Part shown: piece after piece, positions 1-8,345 of the stretch
Layout: each line of letters begins with the position of its first letter
Position numbering within the stretch: position 1 is the stretch's first letter
DNA from: Couchioplanes caeruleus
Lineage (GTDB): Bacteria > Actinomycetota > Actinomycetes > Mycobacteriales > Micromonosporaceae
Direction of reading: 5' to 3'
Assembly (NCBI RefSeq): GCF_023499255.1
Contig: NZ_CP092183.1
Span: forward strand, 7,746,501 to 7,810,500
DNA length: 64,000 nt
Notes under the pieces: model-generated
What the model was told of the DNA's origin: nothing
Database searches by the model: none
What the model saw: only the letters and a program-made list of their open reading frames with translations
Program-made: the position numbers and the translations under genes

Positions 1-2
1 TG

Positions 3-854
3 GACCTGGCCCAGCGGGTGCCCGAGGCCGACACCGACCCGCGCACCGAGGTCGGCGCCGTCGGCGCCGCGCTGAACCGGATGCTCGACCACGTCGGCAA
101 CGCGCTGGAGGCGCGGCACGCCAGCGAGATGCAGGTACGTCAGTTCGTCGCCGACGCGAGCCACGAGCTGCGCACCCCGCTGGCGGCGATCCGCGGCTAC
201 GCCGAGCTGAGCCGCCGCAGCCGCCAGCCGGTGCCCGACGAGATCGGCCACGTGCTGGGCCGGGTGGAGTCCGAGGCGAAGCGGATGACCGCGCTGGTCG
301 AGGACCTGCTGCTGCTGGCCCGGCTGGACGCGGGACGGCCGCTGGCGCACGACCCGGTCGACCTGACGATGCTGGTCGTCAACGCGGTGAGCGACGCGCA
401 CGCGGCGGGTCCGCGCCACGACTGGCAGCTGGACCTGCCGGAGGAGCCGGTCACGGTCACCGGCGACGAGCAGCGCCTGCACCAGGTGCTGGCGAACTTG
501 CTGGCCAACGCCCGGACGCACACGCCGGAGGGCACGACCGTGACGGTCGGCGTCGGGCAGGAGGACGGCACGGCGGTGATCCGGGTGACCGACGCCGGGC
601 CGGGCATCCCGCGGGAGTTGCAGCCGAAGATCTTCGAACGGTTCGCGCGCGGGGACAGCTCGCGCTCGCGGGCGGCGGGCAGTACGGGCCTCGGCCTGTC
701 GATCGTGCACGCGGTGGTGAGCGCGCACGGCGGCACGGTCGGCGTGGACAGCGTCCCGGGCCGTACAGAGTTCACGGTCCGGCTGCCGGCGAGCCCGCAG
801 CTACAGGCCCCGCCGGAGCCCGTCCATGAGTACGTCACGCAGGTCGTCCAGTAG
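3..854 (+). CDS. Sensor histidine kinase, C-terminal part (5' end outside window)
   Basis: The reading frame is open from the first bases, so the N-terminal sensor and membrane part lies upstream of the window. What remains is the end of a HAMP linker, then a HisKA dimerisation domain with the H-box DASHELRTPL near residue 55, then a HATPase_c domain with an N-box (LANLLANARTHTP), a G1 box (DAGPGIP), an F-box (IFERFARGD) and a G2 box (GLGLSI). All residues needed for autophosphorylation are present. The family are membrane sensors that phosphorylate a response regulator; the partner is probably upstream. The last 54 nt overlap the convergent gene that ends at 801. The signal sensed cannot be told. 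Confidence 0.93.
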   Translation, partial: DLAQRVPEADTDPRTEVGAVGAALNRMLDHVGNALEARHASEMQVRQFVADASHELRTPLAAIRGYAELSRRSRQPVPDEIGHVLGRVESEAKRMTALVEDLLLLARLDAGRPLAHDPVDLTMLVVNAVSDAHAAGPRHDWQLDLPEEPVTVTGDEQRLHQVLANLLANARTHTPEGTTVTVGVGQEDGTAVIRVTDAGPGIPRELQPKIFERFARGDSSRSRAAGSTGLGLSIVHAVVSAHGGTVGVDSVPGRTEFTVRLPASPQLQAPPEPVHEYVTQVVQ

Positions 855-1214
855 CGCACCGGCCGCGTCGCCGTCGGAGACGTGCAGTTCGAGCGGAACC
901 GATTCGCGGTCACGGCCCACGAGCACGTCCAGGGCGCACAGCGCGCGGCCGGCCAGTTCGCCGGTCACGCCGGGCACCGCCGCGGCGCGCAGCCGGTCGT
1001 CCAGCCAGGGCCGGCCCTGGGCGCCGGGCAGCCCCGCGGCGACCGCCGCGATCGCCGCCAGCGCCTGCGCCGGCGGAATGTCGCCGAGCAGGATCTGCGG
1101 CGTCTCCCAGACCCGCAGGACCACCAGGGAGACCGCCTGGTGCCGCTCGGCCGGGGAGAGCTCGGCCAGACCCTCCAGGAGGTACGGCGCGCTCGCGTTG
1201 TTCATGCGTCTCAT
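801..1214 (-). CDS. Conserved hypothetical protein, about 137 aa
   Basis: I do not recognise this protein. It is alanine- and leucine-rich and predicted mostly helical, with no signal peptide or membrane segment. The start is ATG at 1214; an alternative in-frame ATG lies at 1205. It converges on the histidine kinase and overlaps it by 54 nt. Its upstream region is shared, head to head, with the aromatic leader peptide and contains the GTCCGTCAG element (1251-1259) seen before several genes of the later conflict island. The much longer open frame that runs back through the DAHP synthase is an antisense shadow; only this 3' portion has a separate start and plausible composition. Confidence 0.55.
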   Translation of the reverse strand: MRRMNNASAPYLLEGLAELSPAERHQAVSLVVLRVWETPQILLGDIPPAQALAAIAAVAAGLPGAQGRPWLDDRLRAAAVPGVTGELAGRALCALDVLVGRDRESVPLELHVSDGDAAGALLDDLRDVLMDGLRRGL

Positions 1215-1250
1215 GTCAGCACACGCAACTTGCATGTGCCCATACCCCGG

Positions 1251-1259
1251 CTGACGGAC
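1251..1259 (-). promoter_or_regulatory. GTCCGTCAG element upstream of the 801-1214 gene
   Basis: The minus strand reads GTCCGTCAG 36 nt before the ATG at 1214. The same 9-mer occurs at similar distance before seven other genes of this window. Its function is unknown. Confidence 0.45.
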
Positions 1260-1279
1260 ATCGCGCGACAGCGATGGGC

Positions 1280-1285
1280 TACGAT
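1280..1285 (+). promoter_or_regulatory. Probable -10 box for a leaderless leader-peptide transcript
   Basis: TACGAT fits the actinobacterial -10 consensus TANNNT and ends 6 nt before the GTG at 1292. Transcription would therefore start at or next to the leader-peptide start codon, the usual arrangement for leaderless mRNAs. No convincing -35 box is visible. Confidence 0.5.
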
Positions 1286-1291
1286 GACGGC

Positions 1292-1375
1292 GTGTCCCGT
1301 TGGTATTCGTGGTTGCCCACGTATTCATGGTTTGAGTGGCCGGCCTTCGCCGGTGCCTCGGCCATGAGTTCATGA
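1292..1375 (+). CDS. Aromatic-amino-acid leader peptide (attenuator) of the DAHP synthase gene
   Basis: A 27-residue frame starting at GTG reads VSRWYSWLPTYSWFEWP followed by about ten ordinary residues. It has four Trp, two Tyr and two Phe, all but one Phe packed into 14 codons. That density of all three aromatic residues directly before a DAHP synthase gene is the signature of ribosome-mediated attenuation: scarcity of charged Trp, Tyr or Phe tRNA would stall the ribosome there. There is no Shine-Dalgarno, but a -10 box sits just upstream, suggesting leaderless translation. An in-frame ATG at 1274 would add six residues. A Rho-independent terminator follows 27 nt after the stop. The peptide itself probably has no function beyond regulation. 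Confidence 0.82.
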   Translation: MSRWYSWLPTYSWFEWPAFAGASAMSS

Positions 1376-1402
1376 CCTGAGACACCCCAGCAGGGCCGGC
1401 AG

Positions 1403-1430
1403 AGGCAGCGACTTGAGTCGCTGCCTTTTC
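1403..1430 (+). terminator. Attenuator terminator hairpin before the DAHP synthase gene
   Basis: A perfect 10-bp stem (AGGCAGCGAC / GTCGCTGCCT) with a TTGA loop is followed by TTTTCGTTT, a textbook Rho-independent terminator. It lies between the leader peptide and the gene at 1500. GGCCGGC at 1394-1400 can pair with GGCCGGCC at 1338-1345 inside the leader ORF, which would give mutually influencing upstream structures as expected for an attenuator. Confidence 0.85.
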
Positions 1431-1499
1431 GTTTGCGACGAGCCGGCCTGAGCTCGGGGACGCCGGCCCCGGGAATGCCGGCGGAGAAGGAAGACAGCC

Positions 1500-2579
1500 G
1501 TGACCATCCCCGAGGTCCAGCGGGTCAGCGACCACCGCATCGAGCGCGTCGTCCCGCTGATGAGCCCCGCCCTGCTGCACCACGAGCTGCCGCTGACCCA
1601 CGAGTTGTCGGCGAGCGTGCTGGACGGCCGGCGGCAGGTGGAAGCCGTCCTGGACGGCCGAGATCCCCGCCTGCTCGTCGTGGTCGGGCCCTGCTCGGTG
1701 CACGACCCGGCGGCCGCAGCCGAGTACGCCGACCGGCTCGCCGCCGAACGCGGGCGGCTCGCCGACGACCTGCTGATCGTCATGCGGGTGTACTTCGAGA
1801 AGCCGCGGTCCACGGTCGGCTGGAAGGGCCTGATCAACGACCCCGCGCTCGACGGCACCGGGGACGTGGGCAAGGGGCTGCGGACCGCCCGGGCCCTGCT
1901 GCTGCAGGTGCTCGAACGGGACCTGCCCGTCGCCGTGGAGTTCCTCGACCCGATCACGCCGCAGTACATCGCCGACACCGTGGCGTGGGGCGCGATCGGC
2001 GCCCGTACGGTGGAATCGCAGGTGCACCGGCAGCTCGCCTCCGGCCTGTCCATGCCGATCGGCATGAAGAACCGCCCGGACGGCAGCATCGCCACCGCCA
2101 TCGACGCGATCAACGCCGCCGCCGTGCCGCACGTCTTCCCCGGCATCGACGTCTCCGGCACCCCGGCGATCATGCACACCACCGGGAACCCGGACTGTCA
2201 CCTCGTGCTGCGCGGTGGCAAGGGCCCCAACTACAGCGCCGAGGACGTGCAGGCGTCGCTCGCGCTGCTGCGGGACGCGGGCCTGCCCGAGCGGGTGGTG
2301 GTCGACTGCTCGCACGGCAACAGCAACAAGGACCACCTGCGCCAGCCGATCGTGGCCGACGACATCGCCGGGCAGCTGGAGGCGGGGCAGCAGGGCATCC
2401 GCGGCGTGATGCTGGAGAGCTTCCTCGTCCCGGGGCGCCAGGACCTGGGCGGGGAGCTCACGTACGGCCAGAGCGTCACCGACGCGTGCATGGGCTGGGA
2501 GCCGACCGTGGCGGTGCTGGAGCGGCTCGCCACGGCCGCCGCCAAGCGCCGTTCGAGCCTCACAGCGGCCGCACAGTAA
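1500..2579 (+). CDS. 3-deoxy-7-phosphoheptulonate (DAHP) synthase, class I
   Basis: The 359-aa protein condenses phosphoenolpyruvate with erythrose 4-phosphate, the first step of the shikimate pathway, in the cytosol. Length and motifs match the AroF/G/H (type I-alpha) family: the PEP-site signature VGPCSVHD near residue 61, RVYFEKPRSTVGWKG near residue 97, KNRPDG near residue 190, and a C-terminal SHGNS metal-site segment. The start is GTG at 1500, in a purine-rich context (GGAGAAGGAAG). The gene follows an aromatic leader peptide and a terminator, so transcription is probably controlled by attenuation in response to Trp, Tyr and Phe. Many actinobacteria rely on a class II enzyme; this one is class I. 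Confidence 0.95.
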   Translation: MTIPEVQRVSDHRIERVVPLMSPALLHHELPLTHELSASVLDGRRQVEAVLDGRDPRLLVVVGPCSVHDPAAAAEYADRLAAERGRLADDLLIVMRVYFEKPRSTVGWKGLINDPALDGTGDVGKGLRTARALLLQVLERDLPVAVEFLDPITPQYIADTVAWGAIGARTVESQVHRQLASGLSMPIGMKNRPDGSIATAIDAINAAAVPHVFPGIDVSGTPAIMHTTGNPDCHLVLRGGKGPNYSAEDVQASLALLRDAGLPERVVVDCSHGNSNKDHLRQPIVADDIAGQLEAGQQGIRGVMLESFLVPGRQDLGGELTYGQSVTDACMGWEPTVAVLERLATAAAKRRSSLTAAAQ

Positions 2580-2597
2580 CGACATAAGGGCCCGACA

Positions 2598-2642
2598 GGC
2601 GGGCGGAAGACAGTACGAGGGTCAAGTGCTTCCGCCTGCCTT
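2598..2642 (+). terminator. Stem-loop between DAHP synthase and GT39 genes
   Basis: GGCGGGCGGAAG pairs with CTTCCGCCTGCC (12 bp with one G-U) across a 19-nt loop, followed by TT only. It could be a weak terminator or an mRNA stability element. It ends 8 nt before the next start codon. Confidence 0.5.
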
Positions 2643-2650
2643 AAGGACCC

Positions 2651-4720
2651 ATGATGACCTCGACGTTGCCCGTACCGCCGACGGTGGAGCCGGGGTACCC
2701 GCCGGCCGAGCCCTCCGCGGCCCGCGACGCACGGTGGGTGCGCCCCGCGCTGATCTCGTTGCTTCTGCTCACCGGAGTTCTCTACATCTGGGGGCTGGGC
2801 GCGTCGGGCTGGGGCAACGCCTTCTACTCGGCGGCCGTCCAGGCCGGTTCGCAGAGCTGGAAGGCGTTCTTCTTCGGCTCCTCGGACGCGGCGAACTCGA
2901 TCACCGTGGACAAGACGCCCGCCTCGCTGTGGGTGATGGCGCTGTCCGTCCGCATCTTCGGCCTGAGCTCGTGGAGCATCCTGGTCCCGCAGGCGCTGAT
3001 GGGCGTCGCCACGACCGGCCTGCTCTTCGCCACGGTCCGCCGCTGGTACGGCCCCGCGGCCGGCCTCATCGCGGGCACGGTGTCCGCGCTGACCCCGATC
3101 GCCGTGCTGATGTTCCGGTTCAACAACCCGGACGCGCTGCTCGTGCTGCTCATGGTCGCCGGGGCGTACGCGACCGTCCGCGCGATCGAGTCCGGGTCGA
3201 CGACGTGGCTGCTGCTGGCCGGGGCGTTCGTCGGCTTCGGCTTCCTCACCAAGATGCTGCAGGCGCTGCTCGTGGTGCCGGCGTACGCGCTGGCGTACCT
3301 GGTCGCCGGTCCCCCGAAGCTCGGCAAGCGCCTCGTGCAGCTGGTCCTGGCCGGGCTCGCGGTCGTCGTGTCGGCGGGCTGGTACATCGCGATCGTCGAG
3401 CTGGTGCCGGCGTCGATGCGGCCGTACATCGGCGGGTCGCAGAACAACAGCCTGCTCGAGCTGACCCTGGGCTACAACGGCCTCGGCCGGCTGAACGGTG
3501 ACGAGGCCGGAAGCGTCGGCGGCGGTGGCGGCGGGAACGGCGGCGGCTGGGGCGAGACCGGCATCCTGCGCATGTTCGACGCCGCCCAGGGCGGTCAGAT
3601 CTCCTGGCTGCTGCCCGCCGCGCTGATCGTCCTGGTCGCGGGCCTCGTGCTCACGCTGCGGGCGGCGCGTACGGACCGGCTGCGGGCCGGGCTGATCCTG
3701 TGGGGCAGCTGGCTCGTGGGCACCACGCTGGTCTTCAGCTTCATGCAGGGCATCTTCCACGCGTACTACACAGTGGCGCTGGCGCCGGCCGTCGGTGCCG
3801 TGGTGGGCATGGGCTCGGCCTTGCTGTGGCGGCACCGGCGCAACGCTTTCGCCGCGCTGACGCTGGCCGCGGCGATCGGCGTGACCGCGTGGTGGTCGTG
3901 GCACATGCTCGGCTGGAGCCCGGACTTCGTGCCGTGGCTGCGCTGGGTCGTGCTGATCGGCGGCGTCGTGGCGGCCCTCGGGGTGCTCGCCTCGCTGCGG
4001 CTGCCCGCGAAGGTGGCCCTGGCCAGTGCGGCGCTCGCACTGGGCGCGGTGCTCGCCGGCCCGGCGGCGTATGCGGTGCAGACGGCGTCCGAGCCGCACA
4101 CCGGGTCGATCCCTTCGGCGGGCCCGGCGACGCAGGGCGGTTTCGGCCCGGGCGGCGGGCGTGGTGGCCGCGGGGGGCCGGGCGGCGGCTTCCCCGGCGG
4201 GGGATTCCCGCGCGGCGGGTTCCCGGGTGGCGGGTTCCCGGGTGGCGCTCCCGGCGGAACCGGCACCGGCACCGGAACGGGCACCGGCACCGGAACGCCG
4301 CAGGGCGGCTTCCGTGACGGCGGGATGCGCGGCGGCGGCATGGGTGGCCTGCTCGATGCGGCCAGCGTCAGCGATCAGATGAAGGCACTGCTCGACGCGA
4401 ACGCCGACCAGTACACCTGGGTCGCCGCGGCGGTCGGCTCGCAGAGCGCCTCGGGCTACCAGCTCGCGACGCAGGACCCGGTCATGGCGATCGGCGGCTT
4501 CAACGGCAGCGACCCGTCGCCCACCCTCGCCCAGTTCCAGCGGTACGTGGCCGAGAAGAAGATCCACTACTTCATCGGCGGGGGCGGCTTCGGCGGCGGC
4601 CGTGGCGGCGGCACCGGCGGCAGCAACGCCGGCTCCCAGATCGCCTCGTGGGTCGCCGAGACGTTCCCGTCACAGACGGTCGACGGCGTCACCATCTACG
4701 ACCTGACCGCCACCCAGTGA
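2651..4720 (+). CDS. GT39-family membrane glycosyltransferase (YkcB / ArnT-like)
   Basis: The 689-aa integral membrane protein belongs to the dolichyl/polyprenyl-phosphate-sugar transferase superfamily (PMT_2/GT39). The first TM segment is near residue 33 and about ten more follow up to residue 480. The first loop carries the acidic/TPASLW region typical of the family (near residue 94). Residues about 490-565 are a Gly/Arg/Pro-rich linker, and the tail holds the conserved WVAAAVGSQSASGYQLAT and MAIGGFNGSDPSPTL segments found in bacterial YkcB-type proteins. The next gene encodes the GT2-GtrA partner that would make its polyprenyl-phosphate-sugar donor, so the pair probably glycosylates an envelope component. 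The acceptor is unknown. ATG at 2654 is an alternative start. Confidence 0.9.
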   Translation: MMTSTLPVPPTVEPGYPPAEPSAARDARWVRPALISLLLLTGVLYIWGLGASGWGNAFYSAAVQAGSQSWKAFFFGSSDAANSITVDKTPASLWVMALSVRIFGLSSWSILVPQALMGVATTGLLFATVRRWYGPAAGLIAGTVSALTPIAVLMFRFNNPDALLVLLMVAGAYATVRAIESGSTTWLLLAGAFVGFGFLTKMLQALLVVPAYALAYLVAGPPKLGKRLVQLVLAGLAVVVSAGWYIAIVELVPASMRPYIGGSQNNSLLELTLGYNGLGRLNGDEAGSVGGGGGGNGGGWGETGILRMFDAAQGGQISWLLPAALIVLVAGLVLTLRAARTDRLRAGLILWGSWLVGTTLVFSFMQGIFHAYYTVALAPAVGAVVGMGSALLWRHRRNAFAALTLAAAIGVTAWWSWHMLGWSPDFVPWLRWVVLIGGVVAALGVLASLRLPAKVALASAALALGAVLAGPAAYAVQTASEPHTGSIPSAGPATQGGFGPGGGRGGRGGPGGGFPGGGFPRGGFPGGGFPGGAPGGTGTGTGTGTGTGTPQGGFRDGGMRGGGMGGLLDAASVSDQMKALLDANADQYTWVAAAVGSQSASGYQLATQDPVMAIGGFNGSDPSPTLAQFQRYVAEKKIHYFIGGGGFGGGRGGGTGGSNAGSQIASWVAETFPSQTVDGVTIYDLTATQ
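4256..4297 (+). repeat. In-frame hexanucleotide repeat coding for Gly-Thr
   Basis: Seven copies of GG(A/C)AC(C/G) encode a run of Gly-Thr pairs in the glycine-rich linker of the GT39 protein. The array is prone to slippage and is flanked by a further GGGFP-type repeat (about 4180-4250). Confidence 0.75.
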
Positions 4721-4734
4721 TCCATCACGACAGC

Positions 4735-4770
4735 CCGCAGGCGGCTCCCGGTTCCGGGGGCCGCCTGCGG
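4735..4770 (+). terminator. Stem-loop after the GT39 gene
   Basis: CCGCAGGCGGC pairs perfectly with GCCGCCTGCGG around a 14-nt loop, 15 nt after the stop codon. There is no T-run, as is common for actinobacterial hairpin terminators. Confidence 0.65.
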
Positions 4771-4839
4771 CGTTCACCTCACAGTCCGGCCACAGGCTCG
4801 CCACACAGGGGGCAAAGCGACGCGGACGACCTTGGTGAC

Positions 4840-6081
4840 ATGAGCCTTTCCACCACGTCGCCCTCGTACTCCGCCGGGCAGGACCGGGTTGTCGCGCCGG
4901 TCCTCGACGTCGTCGTCCCGGTGTACAACGAGGAGATCGACCTCGAGCCCTGCGTCCGCCGGCTGCACGCGTACCTGGCGGCGGAGTTCCCGTACCGGTT
5001 CCGGATCACGATCGCCGACAACGCGAGCACCGACTCGACCGCGGACGTGGCCCGCCGGCTCACCGGGACGCTTCCCGGCGTGGCCTCGGTACGCCTCGCC
5101 GAGAAGGGCCGTGGCCGGGCCCTCAAGCACGTGTGGACGCAGTCGGACGCGGCGGTGCTGGCGTACATGGACGTCGACCTGTCGACCGACCTCGGCGCGT
5201 TGCTGCCGCTGGTCGCACCGCTCATCTCCGGCCACTCCGATCTGGCGATCGGTTCCCGCCTCGCCCGTGGCTCCCGAGTCGTCCGGGGCGCCAAACGCGA
5301 GTTCATCTCGCGCGGCTACAACTTGCTGCTGCGCGGCACCCTCTCGGCTCGCTTCTCCGACGCCCAGTGCGGCTTCAAGGCGATCCGCGCCGAGGTGGCC
5401 GCCCGGCTGCTGCCGATGGTCGAGGACACCGGCTGGTTCTTCGACACCGAGATGCTGGTCCTCGCCGAGCGGGCCGGCCTGCGCATCCACGAGGTGCCGG
5501 TGGACTGGGTGGACGACCCGGACAGCCGCGTCGACATCGTGGCCACGGCGATGGCGGACCTGCGCGGCATCGCCCGCCTCACCCGGGCGCTGGGCACCGG
5601 CCGCCTCCCGCTCGCCGCCCTGCGCGAGCAGCTCGGCCGCAACCCGCTGCCGGTCGCGGGCGTACCCGCGGGCCTGACCGGTCAGCTCCTGCGCTTCGCC
5701 GCGGTCGGCGTCGCCAGCACGCTGGCCTATCTCGTGCTCTTCGCGCTGCTGCGCACCGGCATGGGCCCGCAGGGCGCCAACCTGGTCGCGCTGCTCGCGA
5801 CGGCGATCGCCAACACGGCCGCCAACCGCCGGCTCACGTTCCGGGTACGCGGCACCGGCGGCGCCTGGCGGCACCAGGCCCAGGGGCTGGTCGTCTTCGC
5901 CGTGGGCCTCGGCCTGACCAGCGGCTCCCTGGCGGTCCTGCACGCCGTGACCAGCCCGCCGACCACCGTGGAGCTCGGGGTGCTGATCGCCGCCAACCTC
6001 GTGGCCACCGGCGTCCGCTTCCTGCTGATGCGCATCTGGGTCTTCCGCGCGGCCCGCACGGCGGCACCGGCACAGTCCTGA
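4840..6081 (+). CDS. GT2 glycosyltransferase fused to a GtrA-like membrane domain (YkcC-like)
   Basis: The protein is 413 aa from the ATG at 4840. Residues about 25-240 form a GT-A fold of the DPM1/GT2 type: VVPVYNEE near residue 26, nucleotide-site TIADNASTDST, the DxD motif YMDVDLSTDL near residue 110, and SRLARGS and QCGFKAI. Residues about 285-405 form four TM helices matching the GtrA family (LLRFAAVGVASTLAYLVLF, NTAANRRLTF). Such fusions transfer a sugar from a nucleotide to polyprenyl phosphate and help present it across the membrane. It follows the GT39 gene after a hairpin. An open frame runs upstream to 4648, but this ATG lies where similarity to the family begins. Confidence 0.9.
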   Translation: MSLSTTSPSYSAGQDRVVAPVLDVVVPVYNEEIDLEPCVRRLHAYLAAEFPYRFRITIADNASTDSTADVARRLTGTLPGVASVRLAEKGRGRALKHVWTQSDAAVLAYMDVDLSTDLGALLPLVAPLISGHSDLAIGSRLARGSRVVRGAKREFISRGYNLLLRGTLSARFSDAQCGFKAIRAEVAARLLPMVEDTGWFFDTEMLVLAERAGLRIHEVPVDWVDDPDSRVDIVATAMADLRGIARLTRALGTGRLPLAALREQLGRNPLPVAGVPAGLTGQLLRFAAVGVASTLAYLVLFALLRTGMGPQGANLVALLATAIANTAANRRLTFRVRGTGGAWRHQAQGLVVFAVGLGLTSGSLAVLHAVTSPPTTVELGVLIAANLVATGVRFLLMRIWVFRAARTAAPAQS

Positions 6082-6236
6082 ATGGCGGGCCCGGGCTGCA
6101 CGCGGAGGGCATGAACACAAGCCCCCGAACGGTATGAATTCTGTGACCTACGGGTAACAATGGACCCATCGATCGGGATGGTTCCGGGTGCCTGGTCGTC
6201 GTGCCCCTACAGTCCGGGCCTCGCCGGAGGTGCGCC

Positions 6237-6536
6237 ATGCTCAGCAAGGAAGACAGCCGCCGGCTGGCCCAGCTGGAACGACAGCTGCGCCGTGAGGACC
6301 CCGACTTCTGCTCCCGCATGGCCGGTGGCCGCCCGGCCCGCCGGCACGTACCGCTGTCGCTGATCCTCGCCGCCACCGTCGTGTGGGCGGCCGCCCTGAT
6401 CCTCGCCGTCGTGGGCTGGTGGGCGGCGGCGATCGTGGCCGGCGTCTGGGCCCTGGTCATCATGGTCGCGATCGGCTACCGCTGCCGCCCCGGGTCCGGC
6501 GCCGACAGCCCCGACGCGCTGCCGCCGGCCTGGTGA
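6237..6536 (+). CDS. DUF3040 family membrane protein
   Basis: The small protein (99 aa) starts at ATG 6237 behind a GGAGG ribosome site. The N-terminal half (LSKEDSRRLAQLERQLRREDPDF) is the signature of the actinobacterial DUF3040 family. Two hydrophobic segments follow at about residues 41-60 and 63-80. The function of the family is unknown. It stands alone between the glycosyltransferase pair and a convergent gene; the two stops are 13 nt apart. Confidence 0.85.
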   Translation: MLSKEDSRRLAQLERQLRREDPDFCSRMAGGRPARRHVPLSLILAATVVWAAALILAVVGWWAAAIVAGVWALVIMVAIGYRCRPGSGADSPDALPPAW

Positions 6537-6549
6537 AGGCTCCGGCGGC

Positions 6550-7644
6550 TCAGGTGTAGGTCACCGTCGCCTCCGGCACGTCGCGGGCCCGGGCGACCAC
6601 CGCGGACTCCTCCTCGAGCGCCTTCCGGCTCCGGGCGGTCAGCGTCCCGAACGGCGTCACGGTCAGCTCCACCCGCTTGCGGCCGGCCGTCTTGGCCCGC
6701 CACACCCCGGCGATCTCCCCGTCCACCAGGATCACTCCCGGGTTCCCGAGAATGCGCCACACCTCCTTCTGCCGCGCCCGCTCGGGCACGAGCACGTCGC
6801 GGTCGCGCGCCTGCAGGAGGGCGTCCATCGCCGGGACGAAGCGCACTCCGCGGACCGGTCCGGCCGATGCCAGCGCCGCCGCCGAGCCGGCCGGGATCCA
6901 CGTCTTCCGGCCGTCGAGGCGCACCTCCTCGAGGCCGTCGGCGGGCCATCCCTTCTTGATCTCGGCGGTGGCGGACCCCAGGTACTTCGCGACCTCCGCC
7001 GGGCCGGCCGGGCCGAGGAGCCGCAGGTAGGTCACGATCAGCTCCTCGATCCCCTCGTTCGCGACGGGCTGCGGTGGCGCGTTGCGGATCGGGCCGAGCG
7101 TCGCGTCCTTGCCGCGGGCCTCCACCTGGACGCCGCCGGCCAGGCCGGAGACCTGCCAGACGTTGCCGGCGATGTGCCGCGCGCGGCAGGTGCGGCAGTC
7201 GTACGTCAGCTCGCGTGGCACCCGCCGGCTGACCTCGGTGCTCGCCTCGCCCCGGGGCATGGACCTCGTGACGACCTCGCGGAACGCCGCGGCGGTCGCC
7301 TCGAACGCCGTGATGCCCAGCTTCACGCCCTCGGGGATCTGTGCGCTCTTGATCCGGGCCGAGGCGTCGGCGTCGCTGAGCGGCCACAGCGCCTTGACGA
7401 GCCTGCCGAGGTCGCGGCGCCGGTGCAGGTGCGGCGCTCCGCGGGCCGCCCACACCATCAGCAACCGGTCGTCGCCGAGCGCCGCGTCGGTGCGCGCCGC
7501 GAGCCCGACCTGGACAGAACCCGGCGTGTACTCCTGCACGCCGAGGTCGAGCACGGCCAGGTCGCCCGGGCGCGCCGAGCCGCGGTCCGCCAGCCCGAGC
7601 GCGGCCACCCGGTACGCCGTGGCCTGCCTGCGGTCCACGTCCAT
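6550..7644 (-). CDS. Winged-helix DNA-binding protein of the YcaQ/AlkZ-like family
   Basis: The 364-aa protein starts at ATG 7644 behind GGAGG. It has the family features: a leading RVAALGL segment, the GVQ-type motif LDLGVQEYTPGSVQVGLAAR, the WAARGAPHLHRRRDL segment with two His, three winged-helix-like repeats, and a C-terminal ILVDGEIAGVWRAK segment. Relatives include DNA glycosylases that unhook interstrand crosslinks (E. coli YcaQ, Streptomyces AlkZ). The catalytic QxQ/QxD motif of true AlkZ appears here only as VQEY/VQVG, so glycosylase activity is uncertain. The next gene on this strand, the acetyltransferase, ends 19 nt upstream. Confidence 0.82.
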   Translation of the reverse strand: MDVDRRQATAYRVAALGLADRGSARPGDLAVLDLGVQEYTPGSVQVGLAARTDAALGDDRLLMVWAARGAPHLHRRRDLGRLVKALWPLSDADASARIKSAQIPEGVKLGITAFEATAAAFREVVTRSMPRGEASTEVSRRVPRELTYDCRTCRARHIAGNVWQVSGLAGGVQVEARGKDATLGPIRNAPPQPVANEGIEELIVTYLRLLGPAGPAEVAKYLGSATAEIKKGWPADGLEEVRLDGRKTWIPAGSAAALASAGPVRGVRFVPAMDALLQARDRDVLVPERARQKEVWRILGNPGVILVDGEIAGVWRAKTAGRKRVELTVTPFGTLTARSRKALEEESAVVARARDVPEATVTYT

Positions 7645-7663
7645 GGGCAACCTCCAGGGAATC

Positions 7664-8275
7664 TCAGCCGCGACGACCGTACCGCCGGGAGGCGACATTT
7701 CTCAGCCGCTCCATCCGGCTTCCCCCGCCGACCGAGACCAGCTCCCACGTGTCGAGGCTGCTGGGGCCGTACGGGCCCTCCTGCAGGATGGGCGGCTCGC
7801 CGGTGAGGCGGTACCCGCAGCGGCGCGCCACGGCGGTGCTCGCCGTGTTCCCCGGGTCGATGCGCAGCAGCAGCCGGTTCAGCTTCAGCGTGCTGCGGGC
7901 GTACGCGGAGAGCAGGGAGAGCGCCCCGGCGGCGAGCCCGCGCCGGCGGTGCTGAGCGCCCACCAGGTATCCCAGCTCGGCCTCGCGCAGGCCGGCGTCG
8001 ACGCCGAAGAGCAGCACCTCGCCCAGCGGTTTCACGCCGTCCGTGGTGATCACGAGCTGGATGCGCTGACCGCTGACGCGGCCCTGCCGGGCACGTTTCA
8101 GGTACGCGATGCCGGCCTCGGTGTCGAACGGCGACGGCATCGGGGTCCACCGGGCGATGTCGGGCTCGTCGAGCATGGCGACCAGCTCGTCGAGGTCGTC
8201 GTCCCGCCACTCGCGCAAGGTGATGCCGTCCCCGGAGAGGGTGACGGGGTACGGCAGGCGGCCGGGGGTCGTCAT
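7664..8275 (-). CDS. GNAT-family N-acetyltransferase (RimJ/RimL type)
   Basis: The 203-aa protein has the GNAT fold: N-terminal ITLREWRDDDLDELVAML, the beta-4 strand segment GLREAELGYLVG, the acetyl-CoA pyrophosphate loop HRRRGLAAGAL (Q/RxxGxG/A type), and LLLRIDPGNTASTAVARRCGY. Relatives acetylate alpha-amino groups of proteins or small molecules; the substrate cannot be told. It is transcribed toward the winged-helix gene with a 19-nt gap, so the two are likely cotranscribed. Confidence 0.9.
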   Translation of the reverse strand: MTTPGRLPYPVTLSGDGITLREWRDDDLDELVAMLDEPDIARWTPMPSPFDTEAGIAYLKRARQGRVSGQRIQLVITTDGVKPLGEVLLFGVDAGLREAELGYLVGAQHRRRGLAAGALSLLSAYARSTLKLNRLLLRIDPGNTASTAVARRCGYRLTGEPPILQEGPYGPSSLDTWELVSVGGGSRMERLRNVASRRYGRRG

Positions 8276-8345
8276 GGGCCGATCCTGCCCGTAAGCACCC
8301 GGTTCCTGCCAGTAGGCGGGGCTTCATAACCGGGTGAGTGAACCC

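Noticed and set aside
801..2585. 594-codon minus-strand frame including the reverse of DAHP synthase
   Set aside because: Only the last 137 codons have an independent start and plausible protein composition; the rest is antisense to DAHP synthase and its leader.
4140..4330. Repeat array in the GT39 gene as a CRISPR or assembly artefact
   Set aside because: The repeats keep the reading frame and encode a Gly-rich linker usual for this protein type; there are no spacers.
4648..4839. Upstream extension of the GT2-GtrA gene
   Set aside because: It would overlap the end of the GT39 gene and the stem-loop; family similarity starts after ATG 4840.
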